The notes: generated by a model from the sequence alone, not told the origin. Counted from the first letter of the stretch, positions 1 through 8,822 are shown. The stretch is DNA of 35,085 nucleotides from Dehalococcoidia bacterium (GCA_011191985.1 DUEU01000071.1:55467-90551), one strand, 5' to 3'. Made by a program: numbers and translations.

Positions 1-609
1 TGGGTCTTTAATAAGCTCCAGTGCATGCACTGTGAGCATCCGGCCTGCGTGGAGGCCTGTATTGTCGGTGCTTTAGAGAAGAGGCCGGACGGGCCGGTGA
101 CCTACGATGACCATAAATGCATCGGCTGCCGCTACTGCCAGGTAGCCTGCCCCTTTGGCATACCGAACTTTGAATGGGACAAGCCACTACCATGGATACG
201 TAAGTGTACCTTCTGTGCGGACCGGCAGGGCGCCGGACTCAAGCCAGCCTGTGTCACTACCTGCCCTACCGGTGCTCTCAAATTCGGCGAGCGTGATGAC
301 CTCATTGCTGAGGCACATGGACGGATTGCCGCCGAGCCTGAGAAGTATGTAGACCATGTCTATGGGGAGAACGAGGTGGGGGGTACATCCTGGCTATACC
401 TGTCCCCCGTCCCCTTTGAGAAGATAGGGTTTGCCCAACACAGCTCCGAGCCGGTGACCGTCAATGCGGCGCGCGCTATGGGTGCTGTGCCGCCGGTGCT
501 CCTAGGCGTGGCGGCGGTTATGACTGGCATCTACTGGCTCACCAAACGCCGGCAGAAGCTCAGCCAGGCAGAGGATAGCGACAAAGAAAAAGCAGGGGTG
601 ACGAAATGA
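1..609 (+). CDS. HybA-like [4Fe-4S] electron-transfer subunit (5' truncated)
   Basis: The reading frame is open from base 1, so the N-terminus lies outside the window. Visible Cys groups are CxxCx4CxxxC (from the Cys at codon 8), a CIGCxxCxxxCPFG group, and a CTFCx8-9CxxxCPTGA group. This is the arrangement of the HybA/DmsB/NrfC ferredoxin family, whose four [4Fe-4S] clusters carry electrons between a periplasmic catalytic subunit and a membrane quinone subunit. The C-terminal 50 residues hold one hydrophobic segment (about GAVPPVLLGVAAVMTGIYW) followed by a charged tail, as in HybA of hydrogenase-2. The stop codon overlaps the next start as ATGA, so it is translationally coupled to the NrfD-like gene. 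A HybA role is inferred from the TM tail and the partner; other molybdoenzyme complexes also use this fold, and the catalytic gene is not in the window. Confidence 0.85.
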   Translation, partial: WVFNKLQCMHCEHPACVEACIVGALEKRPDGPVTYDDHKCIGCRYCQVACPFGIPNFEWDKPLPWIRKCTFCADRQGAGLKPACVTTCPTGALKFGERDDLIAEAHGRIAAEPEKYVDHVYGENEVGGTSWLYLSPVPFEKIGFAQHSSEPVTVNAARAMGAVPPVLLGVAAVMTGIYWLTKRRQKLSQAEDSDKEKAGVTK

Positions 610-1763
610 TACAACAGAAAAGCACCTTTCCTTTGGGTATATCTATCCTGACTGTGCTAGTCATCCTTGGTCTCATCCCGATGATTATTCGCTACATCAA
701 TGGGCTTGGTGCTGTAAGCAACCTGAGTGATGGCCGTCCCTGGGGGTTCTGGATCAGTTTCGACCTGTACTGCGGTGTTGCTTTAGCAGCGGGCGGGTTT
801 ACCCTGGCGGGCTGGGTCTACCTCTTTAACCGGGAAAAATATCATGCTGTAGCCAGGCCAGCAGTCCTGACCGCTTTCCTGGGCTACACTTTGGTGATTC
901 TTGCCCTGCTGGTAGACCTGGGGCAACCCTGGTACATCTGGCACGCTATCATCTACTGGAACATCCATTCCCCCCTGTTTGAAGTGGCCATATGCGTGAT
1001 AACATACACCGTGGTGCTGGCCCTAGAGTTCAGTCCGGCGGTCTTTGAGGGCTTAAGCAAGAGCAACCTCCCTGTAGTCAGGCGGTTAAACTGGCGCATC
1101 CCTTTGGGCGTCATCCGGGCAATACAGATCCCCCTGGTAATCGCTGGCGTCGTTCTCTCTACCCTGCACCAGTCTTCTCTGGGCTCAATGCTGCTGATGA
1201 TGCCAGAAACATTGCATCCCTTGTGGTATACACCGATACTGCCAATACTGTTCCTGAATTCGGCGATAGCCGTGGGGCCGGCGATGGTAATCTTCGAGAC
1301 TACGCTTAGCAGCCGGGCATTTGGTCATAAGCTACCTATGGATATCCTTAGCGGTCTGGGCAAGGCAATCCCCTACATTCTCGGCATCTACCTGCTGCTG
1401 AAAATAATGGACCTAACGGCCACAGGAGAAATAGGCCTAATCTTTACAGCATATCCGCAAAACCTGCTGTGGTGGGGTGAAATAATCATCGGGGTCATTT
1501 TGCCCATAGTACTCTTTTCCATGACCAGCGTCAGGCAAAGCAGGAGTGGGACGTTCTGGAGCTCGGTGCTGGTTGTCCTGGGTCTGGTGTTTAATCGCTT
1601 CAATGTGAGTATGCTGGCTCTGGCTATGCGACCGGGCTTTACTTATTTCCCCCACTGGATGGAGATTGCTATATCAGCAGCGTTGGTCGCCGATGCCTTG
1701 CTCGTAATCTGGCTGGCCTACCGGTTTTTACCCATGACTCATCACGAAGAAGCAACAGCGTGA
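606..1763 (+). CDS. HybB/NrfD-family quinone-reactive integral membrane subunit
   Basis: A 385-residue, strongly hydrophobic protein with about ten membrane helices (first about residues 10-30, last near 355-375), the length and helix pattern of HybB and PsrC/NrfD. Conserved-looking features include the N-terminal GRPWGFWISFDLYCGVALAAGG stretch (shown here only as landmark residues GRPWG and FDLYCG), typical of HybB. The family exchanges electrons between the ferredoxin subunit and menaquinone without haem. The start ATG overlaps the TGA of the upstream ferredoxin gene, so both are made in a fixed ratio. It ends 101 bp before the convergent cohesin gene. HybB is preferred over DmsC or PsrC on the basis of those motifs, but this is a family-level assignment. 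Confidence 0.85.
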   Translation: MIQQKSTFPLGISILTVLVILGLIPMIIRYINGLGAVSNLSDGRPWGFWISFDLYCGVALAAGGFTLAGWVYLFNREKYHAVARPAVLTAFLGYTLVILALLVDLGQPWYIWHAIIYWNIHSPLFEVAICVITYTVVLALEFSPAVFEGLSKSNLPVVRRLNWRIPLGVIRAIQIPLVIAGVVLSTLHQSSLGSMLLMMPETLHPLWYTPILPILFLNSAIAVGPAMVIFETTLSSRAFGHKLPMDILSGLGKAIPYILGIYLLLKIMDLTATGEIGLIFTAYPQNLLWWGEIIIGVILPIVLFSMTSVRQSRSGTFWSSVLVVLGLVFNRFNVSMLALAMRPGFTYFPHWMEIAISAALVADALLVIWLAYRFLPMTHHEEATA

Positions 1764-1780
1764 GTGTACAGTCACCGTAT

Positions 1781-1794
1781 GGTGTTAAAACACC
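1781..1794. terminator. Short hairpin between convergent genes
   Basis: GGTGT-TAAA-ACACC is a perfect small stem 18 bp past the HybB stop. A T-rich run (TGTTTTTCTT) follows about 16 bp later. It may help end transcription from either side, but stem and T-run are not adjacent, so this is a weak call. Confidence 0.3.
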
Positions 1795-1864
1795 AAGTCT
1801 ACCGGCACCTTGTTTTTCTTAGCGGAGGTTGTACACTACGTTGTTGAGTAATGCCAGAAATCGC

Positions 1865-3436
1865 TCAGAGCATCCGCCTTCTGAATCGGACGACGAAAAA
1901 GACGGCTATCGTGCTAACTAGTAAAGTTATACCAATTATGATGGCCAGGACTGACCAATTCACACTGGATGTTGCCTGTTCGGCGGTAACGTCTAGATTG
2001 TGCCCGACAGTACCGTATGCAAAATTGCCGTCTTCATATAATTCGAGGTAGAAAGTATAGGTGCCAATCTGCCAACCTTCACTCGGGTAATAGTCTAGGT
2101 TACCACTGGTTACGCCTGGTTCAAGCCCACTATCTGAAATTAGTACAATAGTATCTACCAGCTGGCTATCCAGCTTGACGTTAAGGATAACATCACCATG
2201 TACCGGTTGCTCGGCCGGATTATTAACCTCATAGTTTATGTTAACAAAGGCAAGCCGGGCCGTGTCAGTGTTGTAACGGGGGTCTATATTTACGAGATTG
2301 GCAGTAGCCCCTGATTTAGCTTCAACTATAATCTCGCCAGTAAGGCCATTTACATCTATGCTTCTAACACCGGTCGTCGTCATGGTCATGTGGAACGTCA
2401 CCTCTTTCGCTGTGCCTCCGTCGAGGCTAATCTCTCTTGTTTCAGCTACTGATTCATCAATCTTCAATACTAACTGATAAATTGCGGCAGCATCGCCATT
2501 ATTGATAACGGAAACGCTAATTGCCACTTCTTCGCCAACACGGACTTCTGCCGGTATTATATTCAGCGAATTCACGCCCATTTCAGCCGGTCTTCCTAAT
2601 GTGACAAACTGGTATTCATCGGAGACAGCCAGATTCCCGGCAGCATCGCGGGAAATTACCCGGTAATGATAGGTAGTCGCCGGCATAAGATCAGTCAGCT
2701 GGACGATATGGCTTCTGACCAGAGTTTCGTCCAGCGGCGAAAACTGATGCGGGCTGGCCCAGTATTCCACCTGGCTATCGCCCTTCTCATGTGTTGCCCA
2801 TGAGATGGTAGCGCTGGTCTTGCTTATGTCAGAAACAGCGATGTCGGAAAATCTAGGCGGGGAGGTATCGGGACCGCCGCCACCGCCTCCGCCACCTCCC
2901 CCGGAAGGTGGCGCGTCTGTAGCTATGGTTACCTGCCCATTAGCAATGCTTATTTCGACCGGCTGACCGTTGATATCACCGGCGATTACTCCGAACAGTG
3001 TGAAGGGGCAGGTACCCTCTTCCGCCCCGGCCGTCACCGTGATTATGGCAAACGTGCCCCCGGCCGATACTGTCTGCCCCGGCGTTATTATCGCGCCAGC
3101 GACTCCGTCAATATTTCCCGATACATTGTCGATACTCCCCGAGCTGAAATAGGTGGTGGCGCCGCCTTGCGACAGCAAGGCGCTCTCGGCGATACTATCG
3201 ACAGTAACCAGAGACGGGTCAAAGGCCAGGTCAAACTGTACCCCGGCAATCTCTTCACCCGGCTCCACCACCACGTTTACTACGAACTGCTCCCCCGGCT
3301 CAACCTGCCCCGGGGTGTCCACACTGACGTTAGTTACGGTCTGGGCCATTGCCAACCCGGGGAAAGCTAACACTAGGGAAAGGGCCAGCAGGGCTATAAG
3401 GGACCTTGTTGCACTTCGTTTGTTGTTGAGTACCAT
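1865..3436 (-). CDS. Membrane-anchored cohesin domain protein with FnIII and CARDB-like domains
   Basis: A 523-residue secreted protein. Residues 1-31 are a signal peptide ending LAMAQ. Residues about 33-172 fit a type I cohesin (PGQVEPGEQFVV start, GVQFDLAFDPSLV, ending in a beta strand VEISIANGQVTI). A run of glycines near 180-189 is a flexible linker, then a fibronectin III domain (about 193-278, with TSATISW and TYHYRV), a CARDB-like adhesion domain (about 283-370), a further beta-sandwich, and a C-terminal TM helix (about 495-517) followed by RFRRRML. The cohesin face is therefore displayed outside the cell. It sits 10 bp downstream of a dockerin gene, and its ribosome site (AGGAGG) overlaps that gene's stop codon. 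Cohesins bind dockerins, so the neighbours are probably partners. No catalytic domain is visible. Confidence 0.85.
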   Translation of the reverse strand: MVLNNKRSATRSLIALLALSLVLAFPGLAMAQTVTNVSVDTPGQVEPGEQFVVNVVVEPGEEIAGVQFDLAFDPSLVTVDSIAESALLSQGGATTYFSSGSIDNVSGNIDGVAGAIITPGQTVSAGGTFAIITVTAGAEEGTCPFTLFGVIAGDINGQPVEISIANGQVTIATDAPPSGGGGGGGGGGPDTSPPRFSDIAVSDISKTSATISWATHEKGDSQVEYWASPHQFSPLDETLVRSHIVQLTDLMPATTYHYRVISRDAAGNLAVSDEYQFVTLGRPAEMGVNSLNIIPAEVRVGEEVAISVSVINNGDAAAIYQLVLKIDESVAETREISLDGGTAKEVTFHMTMTTTGVRSIDVNGLTGEIIVEAKSGATANLVNIDPRYNTDTARLAFVNINYEVNNPAEQPVHGDVILNVKLDSQLVDTIVLISDSGLEPGVTSGNLDYYPSEGWQIGTYTFYLELYEDGNFAYGTVGHNLDVTAEQATSSVNWSVLAIIIGITLLVSTIAVFFVVRFRRRML

Positions 3437-3446
3437 TGCATGCCTC

Positions 3447-4094
3447 CTATCCGGTCCAGTTCTGACCGATGACTATCATGTCGAGGACGCTTATCGCTCC
3501 GTCCTCATTGACATCCTCTCGTATCCAGCCGGTCAAGCCTGTCTCGTCCCAGTGCTGGCCGACCAGTATCATGTCAAGGACATTGGCCGCTTCATCACCG
3601 TTGACATCCCAGTCCTCGTAGAGCTGGATGACGGTGATGGTGACATCCTCAAAGTCGCTAAGTTCTCCGTCGGACACCTCGAAACGTACCACATAGACGC
3701 CGGCCTGGTCGTAACGTGGTGTCCAGGAGAAGGTACCGGTCACGGCGTTAAAACTGGCCCCGTCGGGCAGGTTATACGCCGAGAAGGTTAGCGGGTCACC
3801 ATCGGGGTCAGTAGCCGTTATGGTGAACTCAAGAGTCTGACCTTCAACCACAGGTCGGTAAATATAGCTGGCGCTTTGAGTATTACCGGTTGTGATATCA
3901 TCATCTACTATATTTGAGTACTGTGGCAGGGAATATGCAAAGGTGGAATCGGTAAACGCGACAAAACAACTTATTAACGAAAATATAATGGTGACAAATA
4001 CGGGTATCAAGAATCTCGCTCTAAAAATTACTGGTCTTTTAGAGCCTCCTATGTTGACAAGTCCACTACCTGTGTTAAAATATGATTTGAGCAT
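3447..4094 (-). CDS. Secreted dockerin protein with an Ig-like (He_PIG) domain
   Basis: 215 residues. A hydrophobic segment (about 27-48, FLIPVFVTIIFSLISC) after basic residues acts as signal or membrane anchor. Residues about 75-150 match a putative Ig/cadherin-like domain (TDPDGDPLTFSAYNLPDGASF, then FSWTPRYDQAGVYVV and the strand FEVSDGELSDFEDVTITV). The C-terminal 60 residues are a type I dockerin: two calcium-loop repeats, DVNGDEAANVLDMILVGQHW and DVNEDGAISVLDMIVIGQNW, each with D-x-N-x-D and a following helix. The start has GGGGGA six bases upstream. It is the first gene of a two-gene unit with the cohesin protein. A 9-bp hairpin lies in the leader. Function beyond cohesin binding cannot be read; there is no hydrolase domain. 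Confidence 0.85.
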   Translation of the reverse strand: MLKSYFNTGSGLVNIGGSKRPVIFRARFLIPVFVTIIFSLISCFVAFTDSTFAYSLPQYSNIVDDDITTGNTQSASYIYRPVVEGQTLEFTITATDPDGDPLTFSAYNLPDGASFNAVTGTFSWTPRYDQAGVYVVRFEVSDGELSDFEDVTITVIQLYEDWDVNGDEAANVLDMILVGQHWDETGLTGWIREDVNEDGAISVLDMIVIGQNWTG

Positions 4095-4119
4095 GGGAAA
4101 TCCCCCGTGTTCGCTAAAT

Positions 4120-4155
4120 GCCCTGACTGGTCAGTGACTGGCTGCAAGTCAGGGC
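4120..4155 (-). repeat. 9-bp inverted repeat in the leader of the dockerin-cohesin unit
   Basis: GCCCTGACT (4120-4128) and AGTCAGGGC (4147-4155) are perfect inverted copies around an 18-base loop that itself contains CAGTGACTG. On the minus strand the hairpin ends 25 bp before the dockerin start. On the plus strand it is followed by a T-rich stretch, so it could equally stop plus-strand transcription. An operator, a leader structure or a terminator are all possible. Confidence 0.45.
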
Positions 4156-4367
4156 GTTATTTATTTTTACCAAGCGCAAGTACTAACCTATCAAATTTTG
4201 CTCCTTGTTGCCGAGAATCGCAATAGGTTATTTGTAATAACATTGCTATAGGACTTTTCGGCGGCTTGTGAAATATAGCTTATGTATGAGAACTGTAATA
4301 CATAATGGGCTTTATGCATGAATGTATTCACTCTCGGCTAACGGCGCTGGATGAGGGAAGCTGCTGG

Positions 4368-5654
4368 CTATGCCTCCGGCTTATCAGCTATTTCTGTCGT
4401 ATTGCCTGTTGCCGGAGTGGTTACCATGATGACCACGGAGGCAATGCACAGGCCGGTGAGGGCAAACCATATCCCTTGATAACTGCTCCATCTATCGAAT
4501 ACCCAGCCGGCCAGGAGTGGTCCTATGGTACCCCCCACCCGCATTACGGCAAATATAAAGCCAAAAATGGTGCCGAACCGGCTCCTCCCGAAGTATTCAA
4601 CGATCACAGGTGCTATCATGGTGAATTGGCCACCGAAACCGAAGCCAAAAAAAACCAGGAATAGTACCAGCAGCCATACCCCTCCATTGGCTACGTAGCC
4701 AAAGCAGAGCAGGCTAATAGTCGATAGGGCAAAACTGGCCGCGGTTATTCGCCTTTTCTCGATTCTGTCCCCGAGCCAGCCAAAAATCAGGCGGCCACCG
4801 ACGTTGGTCACGGTAATAGCACTGACTGCCAGACTGGAGGCCGACCTGGCGATACCAATATTACCAAGATAGGGCATGATATGAACTGTCACGGCATTTA
4901 GGGCAATGCACTGAAACATTAATGCCATGGCAATATGCCAGAAGGCACGGCCCTTTAACGCCTGTTTAACGGGGATATACACTTCGTGGCTCTTGGCTGA
5001 GATCGCATCTTCACTCATAACTACAGTAGTACTGCCAGCGTCGCCGTCGGTTAGGTTAATGTGTTCCTCTGGCCTACGTCGGAATAGAAGTGATAATGGC
5101 AGGGGTATGAGCAGCATACCTGAGCCGATGCTAACCATTGCCGTTCGCCACCCGAACGTGTCGAGGATTATGGCGACCAATGGGACCAGCAGGCCACCCA
5201 TGGCGAAGCCAGTAGCAGCAATGCCGGAGGCCATAGCAATGTTACGTCGAAACCAGTTAGCCACTGCGGTCATCATTACCAGGCCACTAGTGGTGCTATA
5301 ACCGATATATATCAAAATGAAAGCCACATAAAACATGGCCAGGGAAGTAATGCTGCTCAGGAGTATGAAGCCTAGAGAACTGATAACAACTCCGCCAAAT
5401 ACCAGTTTTCTTGGCCCCCAGCGGTCAACAAGCAGTCCCATCAGTGGCGCAATAAGTCCTTGCATAAAGCTCTGCAGCGTAGCCGCCAGTGAAATCTGGG
5501 TATAACTCCAGCCGAATTGGTTCGCTATCGGCTCAAAAAGGGCCGTGAAGCTGAAGACAACAACGCCCCCCGTGTACAGTGAAATGAAAAAACAGGCAGT
5601 AACAACCCACCACCCGTAAAAGACCTTGCCGTTTCTAACGTTCGTGTTTGTCAC
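4368..5654 (-). CDS. MFS transporter (monocarboxylate/oxalate-formate antiporter type)
   Basis: 428 residues with about 12 hydrophobic helices in two halves separated by a charged loop near residues 195-230. The start KVFYGWWVVTACFFISLYTGG and the loop-2 motif GLLVDRWGPRKLV are typical of OFA/MCT-type major facilitator proteins, which carry small organic acids. The second half has GWLGDRIEKRR at the matching loop and an FGRSRFGTIFGFI segment. The start is GTG with only a weak purine-rich site upstream; no better start is seen. It stands alone between the cohesin unit and the tRNA. The substrate cannot be read from sequence; a carboxylate is inferred from family resemblance. Confidence 0.8.
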   Translation of the reverse strand: MTNTNVRNGKVFYGWWVVTACFFISLYTGGVVVFSFTALFEPIANQFGWSYTQISLAATLQSFMQGLIAPLMGLLVDRWGPRKLVFGGVVISSLGFILLSSITSLAMFYVAFILIYIGYSTTSGLVMMTAVANWFRRNIAMASGIAATGFAMGGLLVPLVAIILDTFGWRTAMVSIGSGMLLIPLPLSLLFRRRPEEHINLTDGDAGSTTVVMSEDAISAKSHEVYIPVKQALKGRAFWHIAMALMFQCIALNAVTVHIMPYLGNIGIARSASSLAVSAITVTNVGGRLIFGWLGDRIEKRRITAASFALSTISLLCFGYVANGGVWLLVLFLVFFGFGFGGQFTMIAPVIVEYFGRSRFGTIFGFIFAVMRVGGTIGPLLAGWVFDRWSSYQGIWFALTGLCIASVVIMVTTPATGNTTEIADKPEA

Positions 5655-6150
5655 AAAGCGATCTCTATCCCGGTAAGCTAAACTGCGAAATCTTTCTCTA
5701 GCGAAGAGATTTATTGAAACAAGATACCATTGTGATGGCAGTAAGAACGGGCGTATGTTGACATTATCGAGTGTAGTGTCTTTTGCATTTTAAATTCGTT
5801 TACTCTTTTAAGTACTTAAATTATAACGCCCTATCCGAGGTCTAATTAACCCTCTTGAGATACTGCTGGGCATAGTATCGCACAGTCAATACATCCTCTG
5901 CAACGTCCCTGTCAGTGATAAGCAGTACTATACAGCAAGGATACAAGCCTTATCCTCAATCAATACCCACGTTGCTTGGTAAAACTGAAGTAATGCGAAA
6001 TCACCGTTGCTATATCAGAGATATCAAGGCGGAGACTAGGGGAATTCCCGCCGGCAGTCCAGCAGTAACCGGCGTACCTTGTCAAAGTCGGGAGCAGGGT
6101 GCTATCATGGAGAAGTTGGGTTTGGTGGCAGAGCAAGGCACCGGAGATTT
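5655..6150. other. Intergenic region without a supported gene
   Basis: About 500 bases between the MFS gene and the tRNA. The MFS end is AT-rich and includes an imperfect hairpin (AAATCT at 5687 with AGATTT near 5706) in the MFS leader. A plus-strand frame from 5915 runs into the tRNA gene; it has no ribosome site and an unconvincing composition, so it is not called. No riboswitch core or repeat array was recognised. Confidence 0.5.
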
Positions 6151-6222
6151 GCCAGCGTAGCTCAGTGGAAGAGCAGCGCTTTCGTAAAGCGCGGGCCGTG
6201 GGTTCGAATCCCTCCGCTGGCT
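6151..6222 (+). tRNA. tRNA-Thr (anticodon CGT)
   Basis: The cloverleaf can be drawn by eye. The acceptor stem is GCCAGCG (6151-6157) with CGCTGGC (6215-6221) and discriminator T. The D-arm is GCTC...GAGC, the anticodon stem GCGCT/AGCGC with loop TTCGTAA giving CGT, which reads the Thr codon ACG. The T-arm has loop TTCGAAT. The variable loop is five bases. The T-stem has one T-T mismatch (6199/6213). CCA is not encoded. A protein gene follows 17 bp after. Confidence 0.93.
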
Positions 6223-6239
6223 GAGCGGGAGGTAGTGAA

Positions 6240-6539
6240 ATGGGGACAAGTCAAGTAAGTCTTACCGTCAATGATGCCGCTATCGAACTGGACGACTTTG
6301 TTCAGAGATTTATTGACCACGTTGTCGGCAGTATACTGGCCACGCTAAAGGGGACCGGAGAGATAAACAGCGTTGACATCAATATCGTTGAGGATAAAAT
6401 CACCATTGACCTGAATAACAAAGTGGTTCCCACTAATCCTTTCGTCAGTGATATTACTCGGAACGTCATTACCGCTATGGTCTCGTCGCTGAAGGGAGTG
6501 AGGGAACCAAACCGGATAAACATCAGCATCAGAAGGTAA
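6240..6539 (+). CDS. Small conserved-looking hypothetical protein (99 aa)
   Basis: The start has an excellent ribosome site (GGGAGG, seven bases before ATG). The protein is a compact alpha/beta mix without signal or membrane segments: a beta strand (SQVSLTVND), a helix (DDFVQRFIDHVVGSILATL), a strand pair (SVDINIVEDKITIDLN), a helix (SDITRNVITAMVSSLKG) and a final strand (NRINISIRR). The strand/helix pattern repeats twice, suggesting an internal duplication of about 50 residues with a strand-helix(VxxxLKG)-strand unit. It follows the tRNA and precedes another small gene. I do not recognise the family, and no function is proposed. Confidence 0.7.
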   Translation: MGTSQVSLTVNDAAIELDDFVQRFIDHVVGSILATLKGTGEINSVDINIVEDKITIDLNNKVVPTNPFVSDITRNVITAMVSSLKGVREPNRINISIRR

Positions 6540-6619
6540 GCATCTATTCACTTTATTTAAAAGACCTTCATGGCAATGGTATCAAAAGGAGTTGCCCAGA
6601 TTAAGGCAGGTAAGGTGAG

Positions 6620-6763
6620 ATGCCAAGGATGAGAGCTTTCTTTACCAACATGTCGGTGCCGATGCCCCTGCACCGCAAGCTATATCTCGTCTTGCGCAAC
6701 AACCTGATAAAAATCTGGAAAAGACAGGGCTGTTGCGGCCATCCCGGTGAACCCGGCTGCTGA
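6620..6763 (+). CDS. Tiny Cys-terminal protein (47 aa)
   Basis: A short frame starting at ATG 6620 (AAGGTGAG just upstream) or at ATG 6629. It has a basic, amphipathic middle (LHRKLYLVLRNNLIKIWKRQ) and ends CCGHPGEPGC, a compact Cys/Gly/Pro tail of three cysteines that looks like a metal or Fe-S ligand set. Similar tails are, to my memory, seen on small Chloroflexota proteins, but I cannot check this. The TGA after the last Cys is read as a true stop; reading through adds only four residues. It is followed by a hairpin at 6778-6796. Confidence 0.55.
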   Translation: MPRMRAFFTNMSVPMPLHRKLYLVLRNNLIKIWKRQGCCGHPGEPGC

Positions 6764-6777
6764 GAAACGGGAGAATG

Positions 6778-6796
6778 ACCTCCTGGTCAAGGAGGT
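6778..6796 (+). terminator. Hairpin after the 47-aa gene
   Basis: ACCTCC-tggtcaa-GGAGGT forms a 6-bp stem, extendable with a bulge (GAATGAC / GTCGTTC). It lies 14 bp past the stop codon. The following bases (GTCGTTCTTC) are only mildly T-rich, so intrinsic termination is plausible but weak. Confidence 0.4.
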
Positions 6797-6854
6797 GTCG
6801 TTCTTCAGGGTAATCAACACAGCGGGCAAATGATAATTGTAGTGCTGAAGACTA

Positions 6855-8822
6855 TTATTCTCTCTCCTTTACCAGGATTTCAACCACGGACGCATCGGCC
6901 AGGGTGCTGGTATCCCCCAAATTCTCAACATCGCCAGCGCCAATTTTAGCCAATATCCGCCGCATAATCTTACCGCTCCTAGTCTTGGGCAGGGCATCGG
7001 CGAACTGTATCTTGTCCGGCGTAGCGATAGGGCCTATTTCCTGGCGGACATGGGCCACCAGTTCCTTCTTCAATTCGTCGGACTTTTTAACGCCAACCTT
7101 AAGGGTAACAAAGGCGTATATGCCCTGCCCCTTGAGATCGTGAGGTATGCCGACGACCGCTGCCTCGGCAACACTCTGGTGGGCTACCAAGGCGCTCTCC
7201 ACCTCAGCCGTGCCGAGACGGTGCCCGGAAACATTAATTACATCGTCTATTCGCCCCATCAGCCAGTAGTAGCCATCTTCATCTATCCGGGCACCATCTC
7301 CTGTATTGTACACGCCGGTGAACCTGGTAAAGTAGGTGTTTTTAAACCTCTCCGGCTCGCCGTAGACCCGTCGCATCAGTCCCGGCCATGGCCTTTTAAT
7401 CACCAGATAACCGCCCTCATTGACATCGGCCACGGAGCCATCTTCCCGGAATACCGCCGGTTCAATGCCGGGGAACGGCAGCGTTGCTGAGCCCGGTTTG
7501 AGCGGCGTTGCTCCCGGCAGGGGCGTAATCAGAATGCCACCGGTCTCGGTCTGCCACCAGGTATCCACGATGGGCCGTTCTCCTTTGCCAATTACGTCGT
7601 GGTACCACATCCACGCTTCGGGATTAATCGGCTCACCAACTGAGCCCAGAACGCGCAGCGAGTCTAGGTTATGCCTTTCGGGCCATTCGTCACCTTCCTT
7701 CATCAGGGCCCTGAGGGCGGTGGGGGCGGTATAGAATATGTTTACCCGGTATTTCTCAATGATATCCCAGAAACGGTCGGGGTGAGGGTAAGTCGGCACT
7801 CCCTCGAACATGAGACTGGTAGCACCAAAGGCCAGTGGTCCGTAGACGATATAGCTGTGCCCGGTAATCCAGCCAATATCGGCCGTGCACCAATAAGTGT
7901 CCTCTTCTTTAACGTCAAATATCCACTTAAAGGTCTGATAGGTGTAAAGCAAATAGCCGGCCTGGGTATGCAATACCCCCTTGGGCTTACCGGTACTGCC
8001 ACTGGTATAGAGAATGAAGAGAGGGTCCTCGGCGTCCATCACTTCCGGTTCGCAATATGGCCTTATATCCTCGGCTTTCATTTCTTCATGCCACCAGCGG
8101 TCACGGCCATCCTTGATATTCACCCCGATAGCTGCTCTCCGGACCACGATCATCGTATCAACGTCGGGACATTCCTCAAGGGCTTTATCGGCGTTATCCT
8201 TGCTCCGGATTACGCGACCACTGCGGTAATAGCCATCGGCGCAGATAAGCATCTTGGCCCCGCAGTCAATTATCCGGTCCCGCAATGCCTCAGCGCTGAA
8301 GCCACCAAAAACCACGCTGTGAACAGCCCCAATTCGGGCACAGGCCAGCATGGCAATGGGCAGCTCAAGGATCATGGGCAGGTAGATAGCGACGCGGTCG
8401 CCTTTCTTAATGTCCAGCTTCTTCAACACGTTGGCAAACTTGCACACCTGGTTATAAAGCTCCTGGTAGGTTACGGTCTTACCGTCACCAATATCGCCTT
8501 CCCAGATAAGGGCCGCTTTGTTTTTTCGCCAGGTCTTGAGGTGCCTGTCCAGGCAGTTTGAGCTGACATTGAGCTTGCCACCGATAAACCATTCATGCTT
8601 AGCTTCTTTGAAGTCTTCAACCAGCACCTTATCCCACTTCTGGTACCAGTCAAGTTGCTCGGCCAGCTTGCCCCAGAAACCCTCGGGGTCATCCACGGAA
8701 CTGGCGTAAATCTTCTTATACTCGTCCAGACTCTTGATATAAGCGCCCTCGCTGATATCTTCATGGGGTTTAAATACCCTCTTCTCAGCCATCATAGAAT
8801 TAATCGTTTTTAAGTCGTCCAA
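6855..8822 (-). CDS. acs: Acetyl-CoA synthetase (AMP-forming)
   Basis: Makes acetyl-CoA from acetate, ATP and CoA through acetyl-AMP in the cytoplasm. From the TTG start the protein has 655 residues, the normal length. The AMP-binding P-loop [11 protein letters not shown] is at about 272-282, the WWQTETGG motif follows, the hinge region is [18 protein letters not shown], and the C-terminal RSGKIMRR carries the Lys (about 618) that Pat-type enzymes acetylate in this family. Start choice: AAAGGAGAG sits six bases before TTG 8822. A longer frame begins at ATG 8882 without a ribosome site, and the ATGs near 8795 also lack one. It stands alone, opposite the small-protein unit. Acetate versus propionate preference is not certain from motifs. 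Confidence 0.92.
   Translation of the reverse strand: MDDLKTINSMMAEKRVFKPHEDISEGAYIKSLDEYKKIYASSVDDPEGFWGKLAEQLDWYQKWDKVLVEDFKEAKHEWFIGGKLNVSSNCLDRHLKTWRKNKAALIWEGDIGDGKTVTYQELYNQVCKFANVLKKLDIKKGDRVAIYLPMILELPIAMLACARIGAVHSVVFGGFSAEALRDRIIDCGAKMLICADGYYRSGRVIRSKDNADKALEECPDVDTMIVVRRAAIGVNIKDGRDRWWHEEMKAEDIRPYCEPEVMDAEDPLFILYTSGSTGKPKGVLHTQAGYLLYTYQTFKWIFDVKEEDTYWCTADIGWITGHSYIVYGPLAFGATSLMFEGVPTYPHPDRFWDIIEKYRVNIFYTAPTALRALMKEGDEWPERHNLDSLRVLGSVGEPINPEAWMWYHDVIGKGERPIVDTWWQTETGGILITPLPGATPLKPGSATLPFPGIEPAVFREDGSVADVNEGGYLVIKRPWPGLMRRVYGEPERFKNTYFTRFTGVYNTGDGARIDEDGYYWLMGRIDDVINVSGHRLGTAEVESALVAHQSVAEAAVVGIPHDLKGQGIYAFVTLKVGVKKSDELKKELVAHVRQEIGPIATPDKIQFADALPKTRSGKIMRRILAKIGAGDVENLGDTSTLADASVVEILVKERE

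Noticed and set aside
3153-3791. 212-codon plus-strand frame spanning the cohesin and dockerin genes
   Set aside because: It lies opposite two well-supported genes with signal peptides and domain motifs, and crosses their junction.
4053-4080. TTGACA-N16-TAAAAT promoter on the plus strand inside the dockerin gene
   Set aside because: No plus-strand gene follows within reach; it is in the coding region of the opposite strand and is probably chance.
5915-6160. Open frame of 81 codons upstream of tRNA-Thr
   Set aside because: It runs into the tRNA gene, has no ribosome site and no recognisable domain or family-like composition.
6761-6763. A fourth selenocysteine UGA after the final Cys of the 47-aa protein
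   Set aside because: Read-through adds only four residues, no homologous sequence continues, and the tail GEPGC looks like a natural end.
6855-8561. Several long plus-strand frames opposite the acs gene (for example 7671-8561)
   Set aside because: They are antisense to a clear acetyl-CoA synthetase with all motifs; the composition is typical of shadow frames.
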